Source: Streptomyces spiralis
Lineage (GTDB): Bacteria > Actinomycetota > Actinomycetes > Streptomycetales > Streptomycetaceae
DNA: 64,000 bases
NCBI RefSeq assembly: GCF_014654675.1
Contig: NZ_BNBC01000008.1
Location: 62,001 to 126,000, forward strand
Direction: 5' to 3'
The notes beneath the pieces were generated by a model. The model searched no databases. It saw only the letters and a list, made by a program, of their open reading frames with translations, and had not been told where the DNA came from. The translations under genes were made by a program, and so were the position numbers. This document shows positions 16,696-24,856 of this stretch, in pieces (position 1 is the stretch's first letter; each line of letters starts with the position of its first letter).

Positions 16696-19299
16696 TCAGC
16701 CGGAGGCGCGTTGCGCCACCTCCGTGGCGCTCAGCGCGCGGTTGTGCAGCCGGAAGTCGCGCACGGCTCCGTGCAGGTAGGGATGGGTCGTGTTCTGCGA
16801 CCGGCCCAGGTAGTTCCGGGTGGTCGCGCCGAGCAGCAGCGGGCCGCTGACCATGGCGGCGTTGCGGCCGGCCTCCGCACCGTCCACGTACAGCACGCCG
16901 GTGCCGCCGCCCAGGGTGAGCGCCACATGGATCCACCGGCCCACGGGCAGCGGCGCGGCGGCGTCCACGACGTCCTCCGCCTCCATGCCGGCGATCCTCA
17001 GCGCGGCACGGGCGTGCCCGGCCCCGGTGGTCGCGGCGAGGAAGAGGTAGGTCTCCTTGTGGTAGCCGAGGTCGAAGACCCGGGCGGACGCGGCGAGGCC
17101 GTCGATCCGCACCCGGACACTGACGGTCAGCTCGTCCAGGCCGCTCAGCAGCCCGGACGGCAGCACGAGGTGGCCGCCGCCGCCGTCGAACGACACCGCG
17201 GTGTCCTCGCCGTCGCGGGTCCAGACCGCGCCGCCGGCGAGCGTGGCGTCGGCGAAGTCGCCGGTGGCGTCGGCGGTCGTCGTGCCGCTGCCCTCCTGCA
17301 AGGGGTAGCGGGCGACGTCCCGTTCGCGGCTGGGCGGCGGGGTGAGCGCCCAGTACACGTTGTAACGTTGGTGGTGGACCTCGTGGAACGGACGCAGGGC
17401 GACCTCGCGGCCGTCGGCGACGGCGGTGAACTCGGTGGGCCTGCCGTCGGCCGCCCGCAGGGTGTGGGGCTGGATCGTGGGGATCGTGGCCGGAGCGGTG
17501 TCACCGTACTGGCCGGCCAGGACCAGGGGTCCCAGGGACACCGACGCCACCTGCGGATTGTCGGGCGCCGGACGCCATACGGGCCTGCGGGGCAGGACCA
17601 GTTCGGCGGTGTCGCCGGTGCGCCACAGCCGCGCCACGGTGGCGTAGGTGCCGGGCTTCAGGGGCGTGGCGGTCCGGCGGCCGTCGATCTCGAGACCGGC
17701 GGGACGGCCGGTCTCGGCCACCCAGGACGGGATCCGGATCTTCAGCGCGAAGCGCCCGCTGCCCTCGATGACGGTCAGGCGCGTCCGGTCGTCGGTCGGA
17801 TACCCCGTTTCCTGACGGACCGTCACTCCTACGCTCTCCCAGTGGACTTCCGAGGGAATGAACAGGTTCACGTACAGGGCCGGCGGTGACTGCGGCGCGC
17901 TGGAGCGGAAGTAGATGCTGTCGGCGAACTTCGTGTGCGTCTCCAGCCCCGTGCCGTGGTCGCAGGAGAAGTTGTCGTAGTCGCCGCTGTAGCTGCCGGG
18001 TGCCGCGCCGAGGCCGCCCTTGGGCTGCCGCTCGGATCCCGCCCACAGTCCGGTGTAGTACGTGACGAATCCGTGCGCGGAGTCGGGGTCCTGCTCGCCG
18101 AGCATCTGGTTGTAGAGGGTCCACTCGTAGTGGTCCATGTACTCGGCGCGCTGCGGTCGGTGCAGGAAGAGCTGCCGCCCCAGCTTGAGCATGTTGTAGC
18201 TGTTGCAGTTCTCGCAGGTCACCTCGGAGAGCCGGCTGACGATCTCGTCGGGCGGGCCGAAGAGCTCCTTGTCGGAGTTGCCGCCGATGGCGTACGAGTG
18301 GTGCCGGACGACCGTCGTCCAGAAGGTGTCGGCGATGACCAGGTACTTCGGGTCCCCGGTGGCCTCGTAGCCCGGTACGGCGCCGACCACCTTGGCGATC
18401 TCGGTGTTGGCGTGCCGGCCGGCGAGTTCGTCGCGGCCGGCGGCCAGCGGCGCGTACAGGTCCTCGTGGTCGAAGCGCTGGGCGGTGCGCAGATGGGCGC
18501 TGTCGCCGGTGACCTGATAGAGCCGGGTGAGTACGTCGTTCATGCCGCCGAACTCGACCTTCAGCACGGTCTGCATCCGCTCGTGGGAGAGCGGCGCGGT
18601 CCGCGTGTCCACCCAGGCCGCCATCTCCAGCAGGACATCCAGCGCCTCACGGTTGCCGCTCAGGCGGTACTGGTCCAGCAGCCCGGCCATGATCTTGTGC
18701 AGGGTGTAGTACGGCGCCCAGGGCTTGCCGCCCGCCTCCAGCTGGTCGAAGACCGACTCCGGGAAGGCGGACAGGTAGCCGCGGTGGAATCCTGCCGAGA
18801 GTGCGGCCTGCTGACACTCCGCCAGCGCGGAGACCAAGGCGCGGCCCTTGTCGGCGTAGGCGCCGTCACCGGTGTTGGCGTGCGCCTGGGCCAGGGCGCT
18901 GAGCAGATGGCCGGTGGTGTGCCCGCGCAACTGCACGTTCGGTGCCTCCCAACCGCCGCACGGCTCCGCCGTGGAGGGCAGGCCGACGTTGGTGCGGAAG
19001 GTGTGCAGAAGCCGGTCGATGTCGACGAAGAGCAGGTAGGCGCAGGTGCGGCGCATGTTCGCCAGGAAGGGGCTGTCGAGCAGACGCACCTCGGACAGCG
19101 GGAAGGGCGTGAGGACCGGCTCCGACCCCGGTCTCTCCTCCGGGGCCGCCGGGGCGGTGGCCGCGGCGGAGACCTCGGCGGGGGCCGCGTGGGCGGTCGC
19201 ATCCGTGGGGGAGGGCAGGGCGGTGACGGCCGCGGCGGCCGACGCCGCGAACACGATCTGACGGCGGGACGGAGTCGCGGGGACGCGCTGTGCGGGCAA
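16696..19299 (-). CDS. Exported GH127/GH146 beta-L-arabinofuranosidase with C-terminal LamG domain
   Basis: 867 aa with an RRQIVFAASAAAAV signal. The (alpha/alpha)6 DUF1680 barrel spans ~60-520, a beta-sandwich follows, and a LamG lectin domain covers ~665-867. In GH127 a zinc-bound cysteine is the nucleophile. Here E363 and C365 in CENCNSYNML fit the first two ligands, C446 in FSCDHGTGLE fits the nucleophile, but the next residue is D447 where the characterised HypBA1 enzyme has a second cysteine. Probably removes beta-L-arabinofuranose. First gene of the GH127-GH106-GH78 unit; a consensus-like promoter and an operator lie directly upstream. 130 bp separate it from the GH106 gene with no hairpin seen. 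Confidence 0.87.
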   Translation of the reverse strand: MPAQRVPATPSRRQIVFAASAAAAVTALPSPTDATAHAAPAEVSAAATAPAAPEERPGSEPVLTPFPLSEVRLLDSPFLANMRRTCAYLLFVDIDRLLHTFRTNVGLPSTAEPCGGWEAPNVQLRGHTTGHLLSALAQAHANTGDGAYADKGRALVSALAECQQAALSAGFHRGYLSAFPESVFDQLEAGGKPWAPYYTLHKIMAGLLDQYRLSGNREALDVLLEMAAWVDTRTAPLSHERMQTVLKVEFGGMNDVLTRLYQVTGDSAHLRTAQRFDHEDLYAPLAAGRDELAGRHANTEIAKVVGAVPGYEATGDPKYLVIADTFWTTVVRHHSYAIGGNSDKELFGPPDEIVSRLSEVTCENCNSYNMLKLGRQLFLHRPQRAEYMDHYEWTLYNQMLGEQDPDSAHGFVTYYTGLWAGSERQPKGGLGAAPGSYSGDYDNFSCDHGTGLETHTKFADSIYFRSSAPQSPPALYVNLFIPSEVHWESVGVTVRQETGYPTDDRTRLTVIEGSGRFALKIRIPSWVAETGRPAGLEIDGRRTATPLKPGTYATVARLWRTGDTAELVLPRRPVWRPAPDNPQVASVSLGPLVLAGQYGDTAPATIPTIQPHTLRAADGRPTEFTAVADGREVALRPFHEVHHQRYNVYWALTPPPSRERDVARYPLQEGSGTTTADATGDFADATLAGGAVWTRDGEDTAVSFDGGGGHLVLPSGLLSGLDELTVSVRVRIDGLAASARVFDLGYHKETYLFLAATTGAGHARAALRIAGMEAEDVVDAAAPLPVGRWIHVALTLGGGTGVLYVDGAEAGRNAAMVSGPLLLGATTRNYLGRSQNTTHPYLHGAVRDFRLHNRALSATEVAQRASG

Positions 19300-19349
19300 G
19301 GTGCTGGGCTCCCTTCGGCGGGCAGCAATGCCTGAATCGCCTGAAGCTT

Positions 19350-19362
19350 TTGAATCGTTAAA
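19350..19362. promoter_or_regulatory. LacI-type operator-like site near the transcription start
   Basis: TTGAA-TCG-TTAAA, one mismatch from TTGAA-N3-TTCAA, lying 14 bp downstream of the -10 box and 50 bp before the GH127 start. A second, perfect copy is at 19549-19561. Repressor identity unknown; none is encoded nearby. Confidence 0.5.
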
Positions 19363-19376
19363 GTCGCTGCGGGGAG

Positions 19377-19405
19377 ACGGTAGGTGCGGGCACTTGGGGC
19401 GTCAA
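19377..19405 (-). promoter_or_regulatory. Sigma70-type promoter of the GH127-GH106-GH78 unit
   Basis: On the minus strand TTGACG (19405-19400), a 17-bp spacer, and TACCGT (19382-19377). Hexamers and spacing fit a principal-sigma promoter pointed at the GH127 gene. Confidence 0.6.
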
Positions 19406-19548
19406 GGCTTCTCACAAGAACTGATCGGTAGCCGCTGTGTTCGGCCTGTCGTGCGTCAACGGGGCAGCGCACGCAGGGCGGTTACCTCGCGACGCCCGGA
19501 CGCTCTGACGTGCGAGGCGGCGCTGGAACGCAGAGCCGGCCCGAGGTT

Positions 19549-19561
19549 TTGAAACGTTCAA
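19549..19561. promoter_or_regulatory. Perfect TTGAA-N3-TTCAA operator-like dyad
   Basis: TTGAA-ACG-TTCAA, a perfect 5-bp inverted repeat around ACG, 199 bp upstream of its imperfect partner at 19350-19362. Two spaced sites flanking a promoter would suit repression by looping or a second promoter; this is inferred. The rest of 19,406-19,731 shows no further signal. Confidence 0.45.
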
Positions 19562-19731
19562 TTCCCTGACGTCGATCCCGCGACGGGCAGTGCTCCGGGC
19601 GACCGGGCGGCCCGATGAACGTCCATGCCCGTCTCCGGCAGAATCCACTTCGCACGCCGCGGGACCGATACCCGGTAGGGGGCGGGCGGTGGAGTCGCCC
19701 GGCAGGGGGCGGCGAGCGACAGAATGGCCGC

Positions 19732-20325
19732 ATGACCGCAACGGATGCCAAGGCGGACCTCCGCTTCTACCTGCAGTCCGCCCGCGATGCCCTGCTCTGG
19801 AAACTCGAGGGGCTCCCGGAGTACGACATCCGCCGCCCTGTGACGCCGACCGGAACCAACCTCCTGGGCCTGGTGAAACACGCGGCCGGCGTGGAACTGG
19901 GTTACCTCGGCGACACGTTCGGACGGCCGTCCGGGGAGCCGATGCCGTGGCTCGAGGAGGGTGCCGAGCCCAACGCCGACATGTGGGCCACCGCCGACGA
20001 GTCGCGCACGGACGTGGTGGAGTTCTACCGTCGGGCGTGGGCGCACGCGGACGCGACGATCGAAGCACTGGCGCTGGACACGATCGGCACCGTGCCGTGG
20101 TGGCCGAGTGGAAGGGACCAGGTGACGCTGCATCATGCCGTGGTGCGCGTCATCGCCGACACGCACCGGCACGCGGGGCACGCGGACATCGTCCGCGAAC
20201 TGACGGACGGCGCCGTGGGGATGAACGAGAACAGCCACGGCATGGCGCGGGGCGATGCGGCGTGGTGGGAGAGCCACCGGAGCCGACTGGAGCGTGTGGC
20301 CCGGGAAGCCGGCCGGGGCGCGTAA
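19732..20325 (+). CDS. DinB / DUF664 family four-helix protein
   Basis: 197 aa. Resembles DinB-like (DUF664) proteins: N-terminal FYLQSARDALLWKLEGLPEYDIRRPVTPTGTNLLGLVKHAAGVE, with histidines positioned like the metal triad of the fold (H49 in KHAAG, a late THRHAGHAD block). Members include thiol-dependent (bacillithiol or mycothiol) transferases; no reaction can be assigned. The ATG at 19732 was chosen because the longer frame upstream lies in non-conserved sequence. Convergent with the GH64 gene and separated from it by a strong hairpin. Confidence 0.82.
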   Translation: MTATDAKADLRFYLQSARDALLWKLEGLPEYDIRRPVTPTGTNLLGLVKHAAGVELGYLGDTFGRPSGEPMPWLEEGAEPNADMWATADESRTDVVEFYRRAWAHADATIEALALDTIGTVPWWPSGRDQVTLHHAVVRVIADTHRHAGHADIVRELTDGAVGMNENSHGMARGDAAWWESHRSRLERVAREAGRGA

Positions 20326-20368
20326 CGGCCGGCCGAACGGCCCGGCACTCCCGCCGGCACCCGGTCCG

Positions 20369-20414
20369 CCACCTGGCTGCGCAGCCAGGACGGACAGGCT
20401 GCGCAGCCAGGTGG
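20369..20414. terminator. Bidirectional hairpin terminator
   Basis: Perfect 18-bp stem (20369-20386 with 20397-20414) and a 10-nt loop between the convergent DinB-like and GH64 genes. The left half itself contains an 18-bp perfect palindrome (20372-20389). Confidence 0.8.
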
Positions 20415-20427
20415 GTACAGGGAAGCT

Positions 20428-21786
20428 CTACCAGCCGACTGCCACCAGCAGCCACTGGGGGGCGCTGTGGGAGATGAAGGAGGACTGGCCCGCCACATCG
20501 TCGTACGGGAAGCCGTAGGCCAGGCGGTTGATGGCGTTGTCGTGCCAGAACTTGGCGTAGTAGTTCGCCGGGGCCGCCTTGTAGTACTGGCCGGGGTCAC
20601 TCTGCTGGGAGGCCGGCAGCGTGGCCACGTGGCGGTTGAGGGCGGCGCACATGGTGGGGTTGCCCGCCAGGGAGGCGGCACAGCCGAAGATGTCGGAGGT
20701 GGCCGCGTCGACACCGACGGACTGGGCGTAGGCGGTGAAGTAGTTCGCGTTGGCGCCGCCGGAGCGGAAGCTCGGGTCGCTGCCGGGAGCGATGATGCGG
20801 TAGGGCGCCTGCGTCTGGGCCAGGACCTTGAACGGGGCCGGCACCGCGTCCGTGAAACGCTGGAAGGTGGTGGCGCGGTCCTCGGCGAAGGTCTGCCGGT
20901 TCTCCCCGACCTCCACGTCGTAGCCGTCCTTGGTGTGCAGGCGCATGGCGAGCTTGAGGCCGAAGGCGTCGACACGTGTGGTGTTGCCGTTGAAGACGTT
21001 GTCGCCGACGGTGAACTCGATGAAGTCGTAGTAGGGGCTGTCGGGCGAGCCGAGGTGGAAGTACATCCGCCCCGCGGAGTTCGCCGGCATGTCGAGGTAG
21101 GGCTGCTCCGCGATGGAGTGGACCTGCCCGTTGAAGCTCCAGTACACCTGGCTGTCCGGGTACTTGCCGTTCGTGCGGTTGAGGATCTTCACCTCGACGA
21201 CGTTGTGTGCGGGCGGGATGTCACCGGTGCTGCCCCAGAAGTCGTCCGTCGGCGGGGTGCTGCCGCCGGGCCCGTACACCTCGAACTCCCACAGTGAGTA
21301 GCCGTAGGGAGTGGCCCGTGCGGTGCCGTAGACGCGGACGTACCGGCCGCTTCCGCTGACGTTCAGGGTCTGGGTGCCGCCGGTGGCGGACGTGGTGGAG
21401 TACACCGTCGTCCAGTTCCGCGCGTCGGTGGAGGTCTGGATCTGGTAGGCCGTGGCGTATGCGGCTTCCCACGTCAAGGTGACGTGGGTGAGCTGCTGGA
21501 CGGAGCCGAGGTCCACCTGGAGCCACTGGGGATCGGCGAAGGCGGAGGACCAGCGCGTGCCCGGATCGCCGTCGACCGCCGCGGCGGCCGGGAAGGCCGC
21601 GCTCTCCGTCGAGGACGCGGTCACGGGACGGCCGCGGGAGAGCAGGAGATCCGCGGCCCGGGCGGACGACTGTGTCAGCGCGAGGAAGCAGGCGGCGAAC
21701 AGGGCAAGAACCAGGCAGAGGGCCGTTCGGGAACGCGCGGTGCCGGCCGGCGGTCTCGGTGTCGGCGCGCAGGACGATGTCGGCAT
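20428..21786 (-). CDS. Exported CBM32 (F5/8C) - GH64 beta-1,3-glucanase-like protein
   Basis: 452 aa. A Sec signal (TALCLVLALFAACFLALTQSSARA) is followed by an F5/8 type C/CBM32 lectin domain (~47-165: SRGRPVTASSTES, WLQVDLGSVQQLTHVTLTWE, GRYVRVYGTARATPYGYSLWEFEVYG), a Pro/Thr linker, and a GH64/thaumatin-like glucanase domain (~180-452) ending with the family-typical NAINRLAYGFPYDDVAGQSS. GH64 enzymes release laminari-pentaose from beta-1,3-glucan, so fungal walls or callose are likely targets. The ATG at 21786 was chosen for GGAG upstream and the signal. A promoter and a CebR-like operator precede it, suggesting repression relieved by a glucan oligosaccharide. Confidence 0.87.
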   Translation of the reverse strand: MPTSSCAPTPRPPAGTARSRTALCLVLALFAACFLALTQSSARAADLLLSRGRPVTASSTESAAFPAAAAVDGDPGTRWSSAFADPQWLQVDLGSVQQLTHVTLTWEAAYATAYQIQTSTDARNWTTVYSTTSATGGTQTLNVSGSGRYVRVYGTARATPYGYSLWEFEVYGPGGSTPPTDDFWGSTGDIPPAHNVVEVKILNRTNGKYPDSQVYWSFNGQVHSIAEQPYLDMPANSAGRMYFHLGSPDSPYYDFIEFTVGDNVFNGNTTRVDAFGLKLAMRLHTKDGYDVEVGENRQTFAEDRATTFQRFTDAVPAPFKVLAQTQAPYRIIAPGSDPSFRSGGANANYFTAYAQSVGVDAATSDIFGCAASLAGNPTMCAALNRHVATLPASQQSDPGQYYKAAPANYYAKFWHDNAINRLAYGFPYDDVAGQSSFISHSAPQWLLVAVGW

Positions 21787-21834
21787 GAGGTCTCCAGAGC
21801 CGAGGGCCTGTGGGGGAGGAGGGGCGGCAGTGCC

Positions 21835-21848
21835 TGAGAGCGCTCTCA
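21835..21848. promoter_or_regulatory. CebR-like LacI-family operator
   Basis: TGAGAGCGCTCTCA, a perfect 14-bp palindrome that differs from the CebR box (TGGGAGCGCTCCCA) only at one symmetric position. It sits 4 bp after the -10 box of the GH64 promoter, so a bound repressor would block initiation. Confidence 0.75.
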
Positions 21849-21852
21849 CCGG

Positions 21853-21881
21853 TTTGTACTCTCACTGCTGTCCACCGTCAA
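21853..21881 (-). promoter_or_regulatory. Sigma70-type promoter of the GH64 gene
   Basis: Minus strand TTGACG (21881-21876), 17-bp spacer, TACAAA (21858-21853), directly followed by the palindromic operator. Confidence 0.65.
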
Positions 21882-22218
21882 CAACTGAACGCGAGAGCAT
21901 CGAGACCCGCCCGCTCATGCCTGGGCGGCGTTGCTGGGTGTGACCCGCGGGGAGCCGTCGCCTGACCGGCCTTCAACTTCTGCGAAGCCTCAACCCGACG
22001 GCACGGCCGACTCGTTCATCTCTTGAGGTGCGTGTTCGGACCTGGACCTCCCCGTCGGCTCCTTGGCCAGACGCTCGTCCCTCGGACGGTTCGCCCTCGG
22101 CGCCGCCGTCGCTGCCCTCGCCGTCACGCGCGGCACACCGTGCGAGCGCCGCGTCTGCGCACGCACCGCATCCGCGACGAGTGACCGCGTGGCCGACCGG
22201 CGTGCGCGGACGTGCCGA

Positions 22219-22791
22219 CTATGCGCGTCCGCCCGCGGTCACGGCCCTGAGCTCGTCCAGCGACTCCCGCATCAAAGACGCCATCTCGCGTTCCTCGGCC
22301 GGCGCGATCCAGCGCTCGAAGCCGACCTTGAAGACGGCGACACCCGCCTCGGCGGTCAGGCTCGCGGCCGGTTCCGTGACACCGCGCCCGCGCAGGGCGC
22401 CGCCGAGCGCCGCCGCCAGCGAGGCGAGCTTGATCAGCTCGCGCTCCTGGAGTTCCGCGTTGCCGGCGATGACGGTCTGCCGCCGACGGGACTGCTCGCG
22501 CCGCCCGACGAACATCGCGGAGACCGCCTCGAGCCCCGCCGCGATCGCGTCGATCGGCGCGGCGGACTCGGGCGCCTCGGCGACCGCGCCCACGAACAGC
22601 TCCTGCAGCGCCCCCGAGCCGCCGAACAGCACCTCACGCTTGTCCGTGTAGTGCCGGAAGAAGGTCCGCTCGGTGAGGCCGGCCCGCCTGGCGATCTCCG
22701 CCACCGTGGTCTGCTCGTAGCCGCGCTCGCTGTAGAGCTCCAACGCCGCCTCCGCCAGGCGTCCGCGTGCGTTCGGCTCCCATCTGCTCAT
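22219..22791 (-). CDS. TetR-family transcriptional regulator
   Basis: 190 aa. The HTH lies at ~10-55 (AALELYSERGYEQTTVAEIARRAGLTERTFFRHYTDKREVLF) and is followed by an all-helical ligand domain. Divergent from the epimerase gene at 22878 with two 17-bp dyad sites between them, so it probably represses that gene and itself. The ligand is unknown. Confidence 0.93.
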   Translation of the reverse strand: MSRWEPNARGRLAEAALELYSERGYEQTTVAEIARRAGLTERTFFRHYTDKREVLFGGSGALQELFVGAVAEAPESAAPIDAIAAGLEAVSAMFVGRREQSRRRQTVIAGNAELQERELIKLASLAAALGGALRGRGVTEPAASLTAEAGVAVFKVGFERWIAPAEEREMASLMRESLDELRAVTAGGRA

Positions 22792-22807
22792 GGGCAGATC
22801 CTACGCG

Positions 22808-22824
22808 ATGGCAGTCACTGACAT
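22808..22824. promoter_or_regulatory. TetR operator copy 1 (ATG-N-CAGT-N-ACTG-N-CAT)
   Basis: 17-bp imperfect palindrome, 16 bp from the TetR start. An almost identical copy lies 32 bp further on, about three helical turns away, so two dimers could bind the same DNA face. Confidence 0.65.
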
Positions 22825-22839
22825 CGGGTGCTACTGTCG

Positions 22840-22856
22840 ATGACAGTCACTGACAT
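22840..22856. promoter_or_regulatory. TetR operator copy 2 (ATG-N-CAGT-N-ACTG-N-CAT)
   Basis: Differs from copy 1 by a single base. It lies 21 bp before the epimerase start codon, where it would cover that gene's promoter region. Confidence 0.65.
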
Positions 22857-22877
22857 CAACAGTCTGGGGATACTCCC

Positions 22878-23801
22878 ATGCGCATCTTCGTGACCGGGGC
22901 GTCCGGCTGGATCGGCTCCGCCCTCGTTCCCGAGCTCATCGACGCGGGCCACCAGGTCACCGGGCTCGCCCGCTCCGAGGCCTCCGCCGCCGCCCTCACC
23001 GCCGCCGGGGCGGAAGTGGTCCGCGGCACCATCGACGACCTCGACGTCCTGGGGGACGCCGCCGCCGCGTCGGACGGTGTGGTCCACCTCGCCTTCAAGC
23101 ACGACATCGCCTTCGGCGGCGACTTCGCGGGCGCCGCCGACGCGGACCGCCGCGCCGTCGACACCCTCGGCGACGCGCTGGCCGGCACCGACCGCCCCTT
23201 CGTCCTCGCCTCCGGGCTCGCCGGCCTCAAGCCGGGGCAGGTGGCGACCGAGCGGGACACGGCCACGGCCGACGGCTCACCGGTCTCCATCCGCGCGACC
23301 ACCGCCGCGGCGGTGATCGCACTCGCCTCGCGGGGCGTGCGCTCCTCCGTGGTACGGCTCTCTCCGACCTGCCACGGCGAGGGGGACAACGGGTTCATGT
23401 CGATGCTGGTCGCCGTCGCCCGGGCCAAGGGGGTCTCCGGCTACGTCGGCGACGGCGCGAACCGCTGGCCGGCCGTCCACCGCCTCGACGCCGCACGGCT
23501 GTTCCGCCTGGCGGTCGAGAAGGCCCCGGCGGGCTCGGTGCTGCACGGCGCCGCCGAGGAGGGCGTCGCGCTCCGCGACGTCGCCGAGGTGATCGGCCGT
23601 CAGCTCGGGGTGCCGGTGACCTCGGTGGCGCCCGAAGCCGCGGGCGAGCACTTCGCCTGGCTGGGCGGCTTCCTCGGAGTCGACTGCCCGGCGTCGAGCA
23701 CTCTCACCCGCGAGCTGCTGGACTGGCGGCCGACCCATCCCGGCCTCCTCGACGACCTGGACAAGGGCCACTACTTCCACACCACTGCCACCACCTCCTG
23801 A
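22878..23801 (+). CDS. NAD(P)-dependent epimerase/dehydratase-like SDR
   Basis: 307 aa extended short-chain dehydrogenase. The N-terminal Rossmann motif is VTGASGWIGSALVPELIDAGH (TGxxGxxG), with HLAFKHD in the middle and a C-terminal substrate region. The canonical YxxxK active pair is not obvious, as in atypical SDRs of the NmrA/epimerase border group. ATG at 22878 with GGGGATACTCCC upstream. Expected to be controlled by the divergent TetR protein through the two operators. Substrate unknown. Confidence 0.88.
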   Translation: MRIFVTGASGWIGSALVPELIDAGHQVTGLARSEASAAALTAAGAEVVRGTIDDLDVLGDAAAASDGVVHLAFKHDIAFGGDFAGAADADRRAVDTLGDALAGTDRPFVLASGLAGLKPGQVATERDTATADGSPVSIRATTAAAVIALASRGVRSSVVRLSPTCHGEGDNGFMSMLVAVARAKGVSGYVGDGANRWPAVHRLDAARLFRLAVEKAPAGSVLHGAAEEGVALRDVAEVIGRQLGVPVTSVAPEAAGEHFAWLGGFLGVDCPASSTLTRELLDWRPTHPGLLDDLDKGHYFHTTATTS

Positions 23802-23842
23802 CCGGCTGCCGGGCGTGAATCCGGCGCGGTAGCCTGGCGATC

Positions 23843-24283
23843 ATGGTGGACTGGGGCCTTCGGCAGGCATCGGTGTCGGACGTCGAGGCGGTGGCCGAGT
23901 TGCGTGCCGTGGTGCTGCGGGCGGACCTTGAACGCCTCGGCCGGTACGACGCGCGGCGCGTACGTCAGCGGCTGCGGGACGGATTCGACCCCGCCCACAC
24001 CTGGGCGATCGAGGTGGGCGGCTCGTTCGCCGGCTGCGTGGCGCTGCGGCCGGCCCGGGACGCCCACTGGCTGGAGCACTTCTACCTGGCAGCGCGCCTT
24101 CAGGGCAGCGGTATCGGCACGGGTGTGCTGCGCGAGCTGCTCCAGCGGTGTGACAGCGGCGGCATCCTCGTCCGGTTGAACGTGCTCCAGGGCAGTCCCG
24201 CGAGACGGCTGTACGAGCGGCACGGGTTCACCGTCGAGACCGAGGATCCGGTGGACGTGTTCATGGTGCGTGAACCGGCCTGA
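23843..24283 (+). CDS. GNAT-family N-acetyltransferase
   Basis: 146 aa. Typical GNAT layout: beta strand GLRQASVSDVEAVAELRAVVLR, acyl-CoA loop LEHFYLAARLQGSGIGTGVLRELL (QxxGxG/A form QGSGIG), and C-terminal VLQGSPARRLYERHGFTVE. Acceptor substrate unknown. Lies 41 bp after the epimerase, possibly cotranscribed. Confidence 0.92.
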   Translation: MVDWGLRQASVSDVEAVAELRAVVLRADLERLGRYDARRVRQRLRDGFDPAHTWAIEVGGSFAGCVALRPARDAHWLEHFYLAARLQGSGIGTGVLRELLQRCDSGGILVRLNVLQGSPARRLYERHGFTVETEDPVDVFMVREPA

Positions 24284-24399
24284 CCGGGGGACGAGGGAGG
24301 CGGTCCCCGCTCACGCGATACGACCGCACTCCGCCGATCCGGCGTGCACACTGCGACTGGCGTGTCATGCTGGGCCCGCCGGACGAGGGGGGAGACCGG

Positions 24400-24825
24400 A
24401 TGGCGGGGGACATGACTGATGCGCCCGGACTCGATGCGCGGCCCTGGTACGCCGCCAACGAAGCCCTGGCGTTCCTGCTCGAGCTCGCGGCCCTGGGCTT
24501 CCTGAGCTGGTGGGGATTCGGCGCCGGCCATCAGGGCGCCCTCCGGATCCTGCTCGGCGTGGGAACACCCCTGCTGGCCGCGGTGGTCTGGGCGTTGTTC
24601 GCCGCACCCCGGGCGCGGCTGCGGCCCCGCCTTCCGCTCGTCCTGGTGGTGAAGGCGCTGGTGTTCGGCGCCGGCGCCGCCGCCTTGTACGGAGCGGGTC
24701 ACCCCGTCGCGGCGGGTGCCGTGGCGGTGGTGACGGTCGCCAACACCGCGGTGGCCGAGATCTTCCGGGCCGCCCCGCGGACCGGGGCGCCGAGCGGGCT
24801 CCCCGGGCCGGGTGACCACGCCTGA
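24400..24825 (+). CDS. YrdB-like (DUF2568) small membrane protein
   Basis: 141 aa from the chosen ATG, with four hydrophobic segments (ALAFLLELAALGFLSWWGFG, ILLGVGTPLLAAVVWALFA, LVLVVKALVFGAGAAALYGAG, AVAVVTVANTAVA). NEALAFLLELAALGFLSWWGF is typical of the DUF2568/YrdB family. Function unknown. I prefer the ATG at 24400, preceded by GGGGGAGACCGG, over the ATG at 24367. Confidence 0.75.
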   Translation: MAGDMTDAPGLDARPWYAANEALAFLLELAALGFLSWWGFGAGHQGALRILLGVGTPLLAAVVWALFAAPRARLRPRLPLVLVVKALVFGAGAAALYGAGHPVAAGAVAVVTVANTAVAEIFRAAPRTGAPSGLPGPGDHA

Positions 24826-24856
24826 ACCATCAGGGCGCGCAAGCTGCGCGGGCGCG

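Larger units (their letters stand above)
21787..22218. other. Non-coding stretch between GH64 start and TetR gene end
   Basis: Holds the GH64 promoter and its operator (21835-21881). From about 21,890 to 22,218 I see no convincing gene, repeat or hairpin; a plus-strand open frame starting near 22,028 is a shadow of the TetR gene. Confidence 0.5.

Noticed and set aside
24836..24856. Small hairpin CGCGCA-AGC-TGCGCG after the YrdB-like gene
   Set aside because: Only six pairs; could be a weak terminator but not strong enough to list.
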